Source: Chthonomonas calidirosea (GTDB lineage Bacteria > Armatimonadota > Chthonomonadetes > Chthonomonadales > CAJBBX01). Taken from it: a DNA stretch of 42,372 bases. This document shows, piece after piece, positions 19,570 to 28,763 of the stretch (position 1 is its first letter; each line of letters starts with the position of its first letter). The position numbers and the translations under genes are program-made. The stretch lies in the NCBI GenBank assembly GCA_020722705.1, contig DYKI01000021.1, positions 1 to 42,372 of the forward strand, in the 5' to 3' direction. Below the pieces are notes generated by a model. That model saw only the letters and a program-made list of their open reading frames with translations. It was not told the origin of the DNA and ran no database searches.

Positions 19570-20852
19570 AACTCATCGTACGTGGCGGGCGCGTGCTCGA
19601 TCCTTCCACAGGCCTGGACCGGGTCAGCGACCTTATTCTCGATGATGGGGTCGTCGTCGGCATTTCTCCGGTCGCCGAGACAGGTCGGGACGGGATGGAC
19701 GGGATGGACGTGGTGGACGCGTCGGGGCTGCTGGTGACCCCGGGCCTGGTGGACATCCATGTGCACCTGCGGGAGCCCGGCTTCGAGTACAAAGAGGACA
19801 TCGAGTCCGGCACGCTGGCCGCAGCCGCAGGCGGTTTCACGTCGGTGTGCTGCATGCCCAACACCGACCCGGCCATTGACACCCCTGCGGTCGTTCGGCA
19901 GATCATCGAGCGCGCAGAGGCTGCCGGATCGGCAAGGGTCTTTCCGATAGCTTCTTTGACGCGTGCCATGGCGGGCGACCGGCTGTCCGAGATCGCGGAG
20001 CTGAAAGCGGCCGGCGCCTGCGCGATATCGGACGATGCCTTCCCTGTGCAGAACTCCGAGACGATGCGCCGGGGCATGGAGTATTGCGCTCAGTTTGGTC
20101 TGACCGTAATGACGCACAACGAGGATCAGAGCCTGACCGTGGGCGGCGCGATGAACGAAGGCTTCGTCGCAACGATGATGGGCGTTCCCGGCATCCCGCG
20201 CGTGTCGGAGGACATAGGGGCTGCGCGGAACATCCTTCTGTCGCGACTCACCGGCTGTCGCCTGCACTTGCTCCACATTTCGACGGGCACGACGGCGCAG
20301 CTCCTGAGATGGGCCAAAGAGGCAGGAGCTCCAGTCACCGGTGAGACCGCCCCCCATTACCTGACGCTGACCGATGAAGCCTGCCAGGGCTTCAATGCCA
20401 ACGCGAAGATGAACCCTCCACTGCGAACGGCGAAGGATCGTGCGGCGCTCAAAGCGGCGCTGCGTGACGGGACGATTGACGCCATCGCGACCGATCACGC
20501 CCCGCATGCGCGGCATGAGAAGGAGCGGGAGTTCGACAAGGCGCCGTTCGGCATCCTGGGCCTGGAGACCGCATTCGGTCTGATCTACACGCATCTGGTG
20601 GCGACGGGAGATCTGGCACTTGGCGACGCAATACGCTGTATGACCAGCGCTCCCGCCAGAGCTCTGGGACTGCCTGTGGGCACACTGCAGCCCGGAGCGC
20701 CGGCCGATGTGGCCCTCTTTGACTTGAACGCCCGTTGGACGGTGGATCCGGCGGCGTTCCGATCGAAGTCACGCAACACTCCGTTTGCCGGATGGGAGCT
20801 TCAGGGCAAGCCTGTGATGACCATTGTGGGAGGCCGTGTTGTCCGCGCCTGA
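19566..20852 (+). CDS. pyrC: Dihydroorotase (class I)
   Basis: Cyclises carbamoyl-aspartate to dihydroorotate. The 428-residue amidohydrolase shows the metal pair HVH in [20 protein letters not shown] (His 65 and 67), CCMPNTDP, the second-metal region MTHNED and LLHISTG, and the catalytic Asp in [16 protein letters not shown] 19566 overlaps the pyrB stop, with GGGAGGAG (19553-19560) 5 nt upstream. Residues 41-49 (RDGMDGMDV) come from a duplicated GGGATGGAC (19692-19709), a small in-frame DNA repeat in a loop before the metal motif. Confidence 0.96.
   Translation: MKLIVRGGRVLDPSTGLDRVSDLILDDGVVVGISPVAETGRDGMDGMDVVDASGLLVTPGLVDIHVHLREPGFEYKEDIESGTLAAAAGGFTSVCCMPNTDPAIDTPAVVRQIIERAEAAGSARVFPIASLTRAMAGDRLSEIAELKAAGACAISDDAFPVQNSETMRRGMEYCAQFGLTVMTHNEDQSLTVGGAMNEGFVATMMGVPGIPRVSEDIGAARNILLSRLTGCRLHLLHISTGTTAQLLRWAKEAGAPVTGETAPHYLTLTDEACQGFNANAKMNPPLRTAKDRAALKAALRDGTIDAIATDHAPHARHEKEREFDKAPFGILGLETAFGLIYTHLVATGDLALGDAIRCMTSAPARALGLPVGTLQPGAPADVALFDLNARWTVDPAAFRSKSRNTPFAGWELQGKPVMTIVGGRVVRA
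19692..19709 (+). repeat. Two-copy 9-bp tandem repeat inside pyrC
   Basis: GGGATGGAC occurs twice head to tail and encodes GMDGMD. Similar G-rich GGGACGG/GATGGA runs are found at the 3-prime end of pyrR (about 18530-18555) and of the GT39-like gene (about 26064-26085). Confidence 0.6.
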
Positions 20853-22464
20853 GCCTGAGGTGGTCTTCCACAGCGCTCGGATGATGGGGCGGGAGTCTGT
20901 CTTGCCGGACCTGACGGCAGTCGCTGTGGCCGATGGCAAAATCGCGGCGATCGGTCCGAGTGACCACATCCTTGCGGCGATGCCGTCTCGGGCGCGACGG
21001 ATAGATGCCCGGGGGCTCCTCCTCGTGCCGGGGTTCAACGATTGCCACATGCACATCCTCGGCTATGGGCTGAAGCTGTCGGCGGCCGACCTTTCACCCG
21101 ATGCGGGCGTGCGCGATGTTCCGGCCTTCGTGGATGCGCTCCGGCGATGGGCTCAAGCCAACCCATCCTCAGCGTGGGTTCGGGGCTCGGGATACAACCA
21201 GAATGCGTTCCCGGGCGCCAAGCATGTCGCGCCGGCGGATCTGGATCGAGCGGCTTCCGACCGCCCACTGATCGTGCATCATGCCAGTGGACATGCTCTG
21301 CTGGCCAACTCGCGGGCCATGGCGCTCGCCGGAGTGGGACCGGCTACGTCGGATCCCGCCGGCGGCGAGATTGGCCGTGATGCCTCCGGCGCTCCGACGG
21401 GCGTATTCCTTGAAAGCGCAATGTCGCTGATCACCGAGGTCGTCCCAAAGCCCTCGCGCTCAGACATGTCCGACGCAATCTGCCGGGCTTGCACTGCGCT
21501 GTCCGCTGTCGGCATCACGTCGGCATCCGATATGGGCATCGAGAGCGATGAGTCCGTGGTCGGTGCATTTCGGGACGCTGTCGAGCGCGGCGCGGCCTTG
21601 CGCATGACCCTGTGCCCTGAGGCGGTCGAGTTTGGGACGCCGGAGAAGGTCCCTCAACGGCAGGAGTTGGAGCGCGACTGGCGTCTGGCCAATGTGCCTG
21701 GCGATGTCCTGGGGTCAGTTCGCCTTGGGGCTCTCAAGCTGTACGCCGACGGCGCGCTGACAACCCGAACCGCAGCCTTGAGGGAGCCCTTCGCAGATAC
21801 CGGAACGGTGGGCATGCTCCTCCACGAACCTGATGAGCTTGGGGCCTACATCACGACCGGTCACGACCGAGGCTGGCAGATGGCGGTCCATGCGATCGGC
21901 GACCGCGCGATCGAGGCAGTGGCGGAGGCGTGCGAGAGCTTGGACGACGCGTCGGGACGCCGACACAGAATCGAGCACTGCATGCTGCTCGATGCGGATC
22001 TGATCGGCCGGATCCGGCGGGCGGGCATTGTAGCGGTCATTCAGCCGGAGTTTGTCGCCCGATTGGGCGACGCGTATGTGCTCGGTCTTGGACTTGAGCG
22101 CGCAGCCACGCTGAACCCGGTGGCCAGCCTGCTGCGTGCCGGCGTGCCGGCAGCCTTCAGTTCCGACTGCCCGGTCGTTCCCGGCGCGCCACTCGACGGC
22201 ATTCGGGCCGCCATGTCGCGCCGAACACCGTCCGGTATCGTGCTGGGCGATGCCGAGCGCATCACGGCTGCAGAAGCGATCCGGGCATATACAGAGGGCG
22301 CGGCCTATGCTGTCTGTGATGAGAAGGCGACCGGGACACTTGCGCAGGGCATGCGTGCGGACTTCGCCCTGTTGACCGATCTCCCGACCGAGACGGACAC
22401 CTCGGTGGTCGCAGCCACGGTCTGCGGCGGCAAGGTAGTGTACGGAGCCGAGCATCTCGCATGA
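20839..22464 (+). CDS. YtcJ-like metal-dependent amidohydrolase (amidohydrolase family 3)
   Basis: A hydrolase of unknown substrate, about 541 residues. The amidohydrolase metal motif is GFNDCHMHI; later signs are YADGALTTRTAALREPF, QMAVHAIGDRAIEAV, HRIEHCMLL and FSSDCPV, all typical of the YtcJ branch. It belongs to the same superfamily as the preceding dihydroorotase but is not a duplicate of it. The start is unsure: TTG 20839 has GGGAGG (20828-20833) 5 nt upstream, while GTG 20836 and TTG 20824 are alternatives; any of them overlaps the end of pyrC. It ends in an ATGA overlap with carA, so it is part of the pyrimidine operon, yet no pyrimidine-synthesis step requires it. Confidence 0.82.
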   Translation: MSAPEPEVVFHSARMMGRESVLPDLTAVAVADGKIAAIGPSDHILAAMPSRARRIDARGLLLVPGFNDCHMHILGYGLKLSAADLSPDAGVRDVPAFVDALRRWAQANPSSAWVRGSGYNQNAFPGAKHVAPADLDRAASDRPLIVHHASGHALLANSRAMALAGVGPATSDPAGGEIGRDASGAPTGVFLESAMSLITEVVPKPSRSDMSDAICRACTALSAVGITSASDMGIESDESVVGAFRDAVERGAALRMTLCPEAVEFGTPEKVPQRQELERDWRLANVPGDVLGSVRLGALKLYADGALTTRTAALREPFADTGTVGMLLHEPDELGAYITTGHDRGWQMAVHAIGDRAIEAVAEACESLDDASGRRHRIEHCMLLDADLIGRIRRAGIVAVIQPEFVARLGDAYVLGLGLERAATLNPVASLLRAGVPAAFSSDCPVVPGAPLDGIRAAMSRRTPSGIVLGDAERITAAEAIRAYTEGAAYAVCDEKATGTLAQGMRADFALLTDLPTETDTSVVAATVCGGKVVYGAEHLA

Positions 22465-23555
22465 GTGCGATCCTTGTGCTCGAAGACGGGTCAGTTTTCG
22501 CCGGCCGCACGCTCGGCATGCCCGGTCGGACCTACGGCGAGGTTGTCTTCAATACCGGCATGACGGGCTATCAGGAAATCCTGTCGGACCCAAGCTATGC
22601 CGGGCAGATCGTTACCCTCACGTACCCGATGATCGGCAACTATGGCGTTACGCCCGAGGACTTCGAGTCGCGGCGTGTGCAGGTGGAGGGGCTGATTGTT
22701 CGAGAAGCCTCAGAAGAGCCCAGCAACTGGCGTGCGAAGTCCACGCTGGACGCGTTCCTGAAGGAGCACCGTGTCGTGGCTATCCAGGGGATTGACACGC
22801 GAGCCCTGACGCGGCGGCTGCGGACGCGAGGGGTTATGATGGGCGCTATCTCGACCGACGAGACGCCGGACCAGGCGCTGGCGCGCCTGGCGAACAGCCC
22901 GTCGTACTCGGGTGTTGACTTCGTGCGCAAGGTGACGACCGACAAGCCCTACGAATGGCCGGCCGAGGGGCAAGCGGTCGAGCCTCGCTTCCAAGTGGCG
23001 CTGCTGGACATGGGCGTGAAGTTCAACATCATGCGTTCGCTCGCCCGGCGAGGATGCGCGACAACCGTCTGGCCATGTCACAGCTCCGCCGAGGAAATCC
23101 TGGAGCGCAGACCGGACGGTGTCATGCTGTCGCCAGGTCCCGGCGATCCGGCCCTGCTCGGTTATATCGTGCCCACTGTCCGCAAGCTTGCCGAGAGCGT
23201 GCCGACGATCGGCGTTTGTCTCGGCAACCAGATGCTGGGACTCGCTTTCGGCAGTCGGTGCTTCAAGCTTCGCTTCGGCCACCGGGGCAGCAACCACCCC
23301 GCGCGCGACCTGCAGACCGGACGGGTCTACATCACCTCGCAGAACCATGGATATGCCGTAGATCCGGACGAGCTGCGCGACGGCATGGAAGTTGCACACG
23401 TAAACCTGAACGACGGCACGGTCGAGGGTCTGCGCCATCGCGAGCTGCCGGTGTTCTCCATCCAGTACCATCCGGAGGCTTCGCCAGGACCGCACGACAG
23501 CTCGTACTTCTTCGATCAGTTCGTGGAGATGATGGAAAAGAACCCTGCGACATGA
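22461..23555 (+). CDS. carA: Carbamoyl-phosphate synthase small (glutaminase) subunit
   Basis: Hydrolyses glutamine and passes ammonia to the large subunit. The 364-residue protein has the CarA N-terminal domain (LEDGSVFAGRTLG, FNTGMTGYQEILSDPSYAGQIV) and a class I glutamine amidotransferase domain: nucleophile in GVCLGNQMLGLAFG (Cys about 253), RFGHRGSNHPARD, TSQNHGYAV, and His/Glu in YHPEASPGPHDSSYFFDQF. CLGNQ replaces the more common CLGHQ but the catalytic triad is intact. The start overlaps the amidohydrolase stop and the stop overlaps the next start (both ATGA). Its large-subunit partner is encoded in two pieces 2.6 and 5.2 kb downstream. Confidence 0.97.
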   Translation: MSAILVLEDGSVFAGRTLGMPGRTYGEVVFNTGMTGYQEILSDPSYAGQIVTLTYPMIGNYGVTPEDFESRRVQVEGLIVREASEEPSNWRAKSTLDAFLKEHRVVAIQGIDTRALTRRLRTRGVMMGAISTDETPDQALARLANSPSYSGVDFVRKVTTDKPYEWPAEGQAVEPRFQVALLDMGVKFNIMRSLARRGCATTVWPCHSSAEEILERRPDGVMLSPGPGDPALLGYIVPTVRKLAESVPTIGVCLGNQMLGLAFGSRCFKLRFGHRGSNHPARDLQTGRVYITSQNHGYAVDPDELRDGMEVAHVNLNDGTVEGLRHRELPVFSIQYHPEASPGPHDSSYFFDQFVEMMEKNPAT

Positions 23556-24229
23556 CATGGGCCGAGGATCAGCAACCGCCTGCCGAGGGAGCCGGCGCCA
23601 CAGGAGCCGCAAAGACGCCGCGGCAGGAAAAGGCTTATCTGCGTCGCCTCAGGTTCATGCTGCCCTTCCTGATCCTTCTGGCCTTTCTCGCATGGGCCTT
23701 CACGACGAACTACATTCCTTCGGCCTCGATGGTGCCCACGCTCCAACCAGGCGACCATGTCCTTACGCTGCGCGCATGGCTGGCCTATCCGCAGGGGCGC
23801 ATGCCCAGTCGGGGCGATATCGTAACGTTCATCCCACCTGAGGAAGCCCTGCTCGTTGATGGTCCGGTCCCGCAAAGGCCGCCGATCGGGCGAGGGGAGG
23901 TCTGGATCAAGCGAGTTGTTGGGCTGCCGAACGAGACGGTGTGGGTCGGCGAAGGACGCGTTTACATCAACGGTTCGCCGATCCCCACCAGCGTCTATCC
24001 AGGGCATCCGAACCTGTTCTTCTGGCAGTACCCGTTCGCTTCGGTGTCGCCGATGCGGCTTAAGGGCGATGAGCTGTTCGTAGTAGGCGACAACGCCGAC
24101 GACAGCGACGACAGCCGGTCATGGGGTCCCCTCAAGCGGAAGTACATCGTAGGGCGTTTCGTGCGCGTGTTGTTTCGCGAAGGGCCGCGCGGTCCGAATC
24201 GCAAACGCGCGGAATCCGAGAATGGCTGA
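23552..24229 (+). CDS. lepB: Signal peptidase I
   Basis: A 225-residue inner-membrane protease that removes signal peptides from secreted proteins. One membrane helix (about 36-52) is followed by the catalytic serine in IPSASMVPTL (Ser59), the general-base lysine in VWIKRVVGLPNE (Lys120) and box E, GDNADDSDDSRSWGPL. The N-terminal 30 residues are polar and cytoplasmic. The start shares an ATGA with the carA stop; there is no strong binding site, so it is likely translated by coupling. Presence inside a pyrimidine operon is unusual. Confidence 0.93.
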   Translation: MTWAEDQQPPAEGAGATGAAKTPRQEKAYLRRLRFMLPFLILLAFLAWAFTTNYIPSASMVPTLQPGDHVLTLRAWLAYPQGRMPSRGDIVTFIPPEEALLVDGPVPQRPPIGRGEVWIKRVVGLPNETVWVGEGRVYINGSPIPTSVYPGHPNLFFWQYPFASVSPMRLKGDELFVVGDNADDSDDSRSWGPLKRKYIVGRFVRVLFREGPRGPNRKRAESENG

Positions 24230-26132
24230 GGCACGAGCGTTGGGTCGGCAGGACCGGACGGCGCCCGATCGCGACATAAAGCCGCGAAACGATCGTCGGT
24301 TGGCTTGGGCAGGCTGGGCGGCCTGTCTCGTCGTGGCGCTCATCATCGGTCTCCGTCTTTACGCGCTTCGATCGGATCCCTATCCACGGCTCGACTGGTC
24401 GGCGGGCCTGCTGACGGACGAGGGTTTCTACATCCACAACGCTCGCAATGTGGTCCTCTTCGGCCACGCCGTGACCGACGAGTTCAACAACATGCTGTTG
24501 GCCCCGTTGCTCCACCAGGTTCAGGTTGCGGTGTTCTCGCTGGTCGGCGTCGGATCGGTCCAGGCGCGCATGATCAGCGTCGTATTCAGCCTGGCGTCCA
24601 TCGCTCTGCTGTGGGACGCGATGCGGCGCGTCTACAGCGTGCGCGCGGCCAATGCAGCCGCCATCGTGTTGGGGCTGGATCATACGAACCTCTTGTTCAG
24701 CCGCATGGCCCTGATGGATCCGTTCGCATCATTCGGCGCGGTTCTCGCTTTCCGGTTGTTCGTTGCGGGCAGGATTGGGGTGGAGCGGCTCGGCTCGGCG
24801 GGAGCCTCGCCCTCCCTGATCGGCGGACGGAACTACGTTCTCCTTGCGCTGGCCGGTATGGCTATCGGAGCTACCGTCCTGAACCGGAGCATCTGCGCGT
24901 TTCTTGTACCGGCGCCATTCGTGGCAGCCGCGTGCGGCAAGGCGGGGCGCGGCGTCCATCTGGCGATTCTGGCGGGTCTGAGCGCGGCCATCCTGCTCTG
25001 GCTGTTCGTATGGTGGGCGCCGAACCGTGCGGAGATCGGTCGGGTTGGCCGGTACTATCGCGTCGAGCAAGTGCAGCCGAAGTCACTCGAGCACCTCTGG
25101 AACTGCCTGTTTCGCGGTGCGTTCGGTGACCATCGCGGCATCAGCCCTTACCTGTTCCGCCATACGCCGGTCGTCTTCGGTATGGTGCTGGCGTTCGTCG
25201 GCTGGTGGGCGGCGACCGCCGGGAAGGCTATACGCAGGACTAACGGCCCGGCGGAGGTGCCGGACACTTCGCGCTCAACCAGCGATTGGGCTCCCAATCA
25301 TCAGCGGCAGGAGACAACGGCCTATCTGGTCATGTGGCTGGTCCTGGGCTGGCTGGCGATCTCGGCGTCGGCGTACTCGCCCGCTCGCTACTACGTCTCG
25401 ACCTACCCGGCCATGGCGGCGATCGCGGGTCTCGCCTATGACCGTCTCCCCGGCCTCGCAGCCGCGCTGGGATCGTGCAGCATGCAGGCGCGGTGTGCTC
25501 GCGGGCTGTTGGCGGCGTTTCTCGCATTCCATGCAGTGGGCTCGGTTGTGCATCGCGGCGGCGTGGTGGGACCGGTCCCGACCGTGATGCTGCTGGCCGG
25601 TGTGCCGCTAGCCGCAGGACTTGGTGCGGGCCTTTGGCGTCTCAACATCGGGCGGGTCGCCGCTACGCTCGGCATCGGCCTACCGATAGCATGGGGTGTG
25701 GTCAATGGGGTCTGGATGGCCGACTGGCTGCGCACCCTCAGGTACAGCCAGTACGAGATGTCGAGGGAACTGGGACAGGCGCTGCCGCCGGACAGCGTCC
25801 TGATCGGGGATGTAGCGCCTGGCATTTGCCTTGACAACAACTTCATGGCGATCAATGTCATCCCTGGTCTGTGCAACGGTGATCGGCCTGTCGAGCGCTT
25901 CAGCGGCAAGCCGAGGCACATCGTCATCCTTGACGGGCGCTGGAAGGAGGCGTACTGGCTGGAGCGCTACCCCGATCTGGTGGACCCTGAGCGCCGCCTG
26001 ATCATGCGCCGTGTTCTGCGGTGGGACATCGGTGTGTATCCAGTGGGCGCATTGTTGGGGCCCGATGGGACGGATGGGGCGGGGTCCCCGGACGTTGCGC
26101 ACTGGGCGACTGAGCGAAGGACTGTCAGCTAG
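24222..26132 (+). CDS. Dolichyl-phosphate-mannose-protein mannosyltransferase-like (GT39/PMT, GT-C) membrane protein
   Basis: A 636-residue polytopic glycosyltransferase that likely moves a sugar from a polyprenyl-phosphate donor to protein or lipid outside the membrane. After the first helix (about 29-46) comes the external loop with [14 protein letters not shown], where D66-E67 is the GT-C acidic motif; PMT-like [12 protein letters not shown] follows. About ten more membrane segments extend to roughly residue 500. The start overlaps lepB by 8 nt and the stop is 2 nt before the first carB gene. Codons 191-198 encode GSAGASPS and are made of a 25-bp DNA repeat also found at the end of the window. 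The extreme C terminus (about 614-622, GPDGTDGAG) is again G-rich low complexity. Confidence 0.82.
   Translation: MAEARALGRQDRTAPDRDIKPRNDRRLAWAGWAACLVVALIIGLRLYALRSDPYPRLDWSAGLLTDEGFYIHNARNVVLFGHAVTDEFNNMLLAPLLHQVQVAVFSLVGVGSVQARMISVVFSLASIALLWDAMRRVYSVRAANAAAIVLGLDHTNLLFSRMALMDPFASFGAVLAFRLFVAGRIGVERLGSAGASPSLIGGRNYVLLALAGMAIGATVLNRSICAFLVPAPFVAAACGKAGRGVHLAILAGLSAAILLWLFVWWAPNRAEIGRVGRYYRVEQVQPKSLEHLWNCLFRGAFGDHRGISPYLFRHTPVVFGMVLAFVGWWAATAGKAIRRTNGPAEVPDTSRSTSDWAPNHQRQETTAYLVMWLVLGWLAISASAYSPARYYVSTYPAMAAIAGLAYDRLPGLAAALGSCSMQARCARGLLAAFLAFHAVGSVVHRGGVVGPVPTVMLLAGVPLAAGLGAGLWRLNIGRVAATLGIGLPIAWGVVNGVWMADWLRTLRYSQYEMSRELGQALPPDSVLIGDVAPGICLDNNFMAINVIPGLCNGDRPVERFSGKPRHIVILDGRWKEAYWLERYPDLVDPERRLIMRRVLRWDIGVYPVGALLGPDGTDGAGSPDVAHWATERRTVS
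24792..24816 (-). repeat. Dispersed 25-bp repeat inside the GT39-like coding sequence
   Basis: The minus strand reads GGGAGGGCGAGGCTCC then CGCCGAGCC, identical at 24 of 25 positions to 42331-42355 on the plus strand. It stays in frame and codes for GSAGASPS in a loop between membrane segments, so it looks like an insertion tolerated by the protein. Confidence 0.75.
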
Positions 26133-26134
26133 AT

Positions 26135-27850
26135 ATGCCACGGGATCCATCCATCAAGAAAGTGATGGTGATCGGCTCAGGCCCGATCATCATCGGTCAG
26201 GCAGCCGAGTTCGATTACGCCGGGACCCAGGCGTGCCGATCGCTTCGCGAGGAAGGTGTCGAGGTGGTCCTGATCAACTCGAACCCGGCGACGATCATGA
26301 CCGACCTCGAAATGGCCGACAAGGTGTACATCGAGCCCCTCAACATCGAGTTCGCCACGCGCGTCATCGAGCGGGAGCGGCCCGACGGCCTGCTTCCGAC
26401 GCTCGGCGGGCAGACCGGACTGAACCTGGCTACGCAACTGGCCGAGGCCGGTGTGACCGATCGGTACGGAGTGCGGCTGCTCGGAACCCCGCTGAAGTCC
26501 ATTCGCATGGCGGAGGATCGCGAGGAGTTCCGATCCTTGATGGGGCGGATCGGGGAGCCCGTGCCCGACAGTTGGATCATCGAGGACGCCGCGGCACTGC
26601 ACGACATCGCCGGCAAGGGCATCTGGCCGCTCATCGTGAGGCCTGCCTACACTCTCGGCGGCACCGGCGGCGGCATCGCCAACACTCCGGAAGAGCTGAT
26701 CGAGATCGGCGACCGCGGGCTGAAGTCCTCGATGCGTCACCAGATCATGGTCGAACGATGCCTGTTGGGCTGGAAGGAGATCGAGTACGAGGTGATGCGC
26801 GACGCCAACGACACGTGCATCACCGTGTGCAACATGGAGAACTTCGACCCGATGGGTGTCCACACCGGCGACTCCATCGTGGTCGCGCCATCGCAGACGC
26901 TGTCGGACAAGGAGTATCAGATGCTCCGATCTGCGTCGCTGAACATCATCAGGAGCCTTGGGATCGAGGGCGGCTGCAATGTGCAGCTTGCGCTCGATCC
27001 CCACAGCTTCCAGTACTGCGTCATCGAAGTGAACCCCCGCGTCTCCCGATCCTCGGCTCTGGCTTCGAAGGCTACGGGCTATCCGATCGCCCGTGTTGCG
27101 GCCAAGATCGCCATCGGGCTTCACCTCGACGAAATCGAGAATGCCGTGACGCAGAAGACACTGGCCTGTTTCGAGCCTGCGCTCGATTACTGCGTGGTGA
27201 AGATACCGCGCTGGCCATTTGACAAGTTCACGTTGGCGGAGCGGCGCATCACAACCCAGATGAAGGCTACCGGTGAGGTGATGTCCATTGACCGGGCGTT
27301 CGAGCCGGCGCTGATGAAAGCTGTGCGGAGCCTCGAGATCGGCGCTTACGGGCTGTTCATCCCTGACATCAACACGCTGTCGGATGTGCAGATCGAGGAT
27401 GGGCTTGTGCATCCGACAGACCAGCGGCTGTTCATCATCGCGGAAGCATTTCGACGAGGCATGGAGATCAGCGAGGTCCAGGGCCTCTGTCAGGTGGATC
27501 CGTGGTTCCTGCGCAAGATCCAGCGACTGGTGCGCCATGAAACCGCGCTTAAGGTTGCCGGAAAGCGGGTCGCGGCACTGGCCGACACTCTCGATCGTGA
27601 TGCACCGGAAGCGGCCATGCTCAGGGAGGCCAAGCGGCTCGGATTCTCCGATCGTCAGATCGCGGACCTGTCTGGGTTGGCCGAGAGCGTGGTACGCAAT
27701 CTGCGGCGTGCATTCGGGATCGTGCCGGTTTACAAGATGGTTGACACGTGCGCGGCTGAGTTCGAGGCCGCGACACCCTATTTCTACTCGTGCTACGATA
27801 CGGAAGATGAGGAGACGCCGCACGAAGGCGCCGCCGAGGCCGGCTGCTGA
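26135..27850 (+). CDS. carB: Carbamoyl-phosphate synthase large subunit, N-terminal half (carboxy-phosphate and oligomerisation domains)
   Basis: The 571 residues match the first half of the usual large subunit of about 1070 residues. An ATP-grasp unit begins [20 protein letters not shown], with [41 protein letters not shown], and [20 protein letters not shown]. The oligomerisation domain follows and ends [13 protein letters not shown]...YFYSCYDTE, exactly where full-length CarB continues into its second ATP-grasp unit. Here a stop comes about 20 residues later. The start is ATG 26135, 2 nt after the GT39-like stop, without a strong binding site. This half should activate bicarbonate and make carbamate, and must pair with the product of the gene at 28764. 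The natural domain boundary and intact ends argue against a sequencing error. Confidence 0.96.
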   Translation: MPRDPSIKKVMVIGSGPIIIGQAAEFDYAGTQACRSLREEGVEVVLINSNPATIMTDLEMADKVYIEPLNIEFATRVIERERPDGLLPTLGGQTGLNLATQLAEAGVTDRYGVRLLGTPLKSIRMAEDREEFRSLMGRIGEPVPDSWIIEDAAALHDIAGKGIWPLIVRPAYTLGGTGGGIANTPEELIEIGDRGLKSSMRHQIMVERCLLGWKEIEYEVMRDANDTCITVCNMENFDPMGVHTGDSIVVAPSQTLSDKEYQMLRSASLNIIRSLGIEGGCNVQLALDPHSFQYCVIEVNPRVSRSSALASKATGYPIARVAAKIAIGLHLDEIENAVTQKTLACFEPALDYCVVKIPRWPFDKFTLAERRITTQMKATGEVMSIDRAFEPALMKAVRSLEIGAYGLFIPDINTLSDVQIEDGLVHPTDQRLFIIAEAFRRGMEISEVQGLCQVDPWFLRKIQRLVRHETALKVAGKRVAALADTLDRDAPEAAMLREAKRLGFSDRQIADLSGLAESVVRNLRRAFGIVPVYKMVDTCAAEFEAATPYFYSCYDTEDEETPHEGAAEAGC

Positions 27851-27921
27851 GTGCGAAACGCAGGGAACCCCGGGCTTGGTGGATGGGTGCGTAACGCATC
27901 GAGACAGTGAAGGATACGGTG

Positions 27922-28740
27922 ATGACCGCTGACACTGGATACAGGTACATACTGGCGACGGGAGACGAGGGCGAGCACAGGCTGGAGCTGGTGCATTCCG
28001 TCCATGGTCCAGACACCGAAAAGCTCCTTGAGCGTGCAGGTATCCGTCCGGGGCTGAGAGCCGCAGACATTGGCAGCGGCATCGGTGTGGTTAGCTGCTG
28101 GATGGCTCGGAATGTCGCACCGGGCGGAGAGGTGGTCGGTGTTGACATCAGCGAGGAGCAGGTCCGTGTGGCTGCGCGCCGGGCGGCGCAGATGAAGATA
28201 GACAACGTCACCTTCGTGACCGCGACCTCCGACGCGACCGGCCTTGAGCGAGCATCATTCGACCTCGTCTATGCGCGGTTTCTGCTGATGCACTTGCCGA
28301 ATCCCGAGGCGACACTGAACGAGATGGCCGCTCTGCTGCGGCCCGGGGGGACGCTGGTGGTCGAGGATGGCGATTTCGAGGGGCCCTACTGCTCGCCGCG
28401 GTCGTCGGCGTACGAGAGGTGCTTCGAGTTGTATCGGGCGGGTGTGCGCCTGTCCGGGGCGGACCCGTTGATCGGGCTCAGACTGACCAACATGGTGTTG
28501 AATGCCGGATTCTCGCGGTGCGATGTCTCCATTGCCCAGCCGGTCCTGCGGGAGGGTGAGGCCAAGCGCCTTCCGGAATGGACTCTGGTGGAGGCACGTG
28601 ACAAGCTGATCGAAGCCGGCCTTACGACGGACGAGGAGATCACTGCCATCGCCGTGCAGCTTCGCCGCCTGGCCGCCGATACGACCACACGGTTTGGCAT
28701 GGCCGTCATGACCCAGGTTCGGGCCGTCAAGGCCGCATAG
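27922..28740 (+). CDS. Class I SAM-dependent methyltransferase
   Basis: A 272-residue Rossmann-fold methyltransferase with substrate unknown. Motif I is [12 protein letters not shown] (47-58), followed by [38 protein letters not shown] and [15 protein letters not shown]; the N terminus [18 protein letters not shown] is a common lead-in for this group. ATG 27922 has AAGGA (27910-27914) 7 nt upstream and is preferred to GTG 27907. It sits between the two carB halves: 71 nt after the first and 23 nt before the second, on the same strand, so it should be co-transcribed. No link to carbamoyl phosphate is known. Confidence 0.88.
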   Translation: MTADTGYRYILATGDEGEHRLELVHSVHGPDTEKLLERAGIRPGLRAADIGSGIGVVSCWMARNVAPGGEVVGVDISEEQVRVAARRAAQMKIDNVTFVTATSDATGLERASFDLVYARFLLMHLPNPEATLNEMAALLRPGGTLVVEDGDFEGPYCSPRSSAYERCFELYRAGVRLSGADPLIGLRLTNMVLNAGFSRCDVSIAQPVLREGEAKRLPEWTLVEARDKLIEAGLTTDEEITAIAVQLRRLAADTTTRFGMAVMTQVRAVKAA

Positions 28741-28763
28741 AGCAGAGGAGAGACGTTCCCCAT

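Noticed and set aside
18954..20594. 546-codon minus-strand open frame across pyrB and pyrC.
   Set aside because: Antisense shadow of two certain enzymes.
26177..27823. 548-codon minus-strand open frame opposite carB1; likewise 28386-29996 opposite the methyltransferase and carB2.
   Set aside because: Antisense shadows of the carB halves and the methyltransferase; composition is not protein-like.
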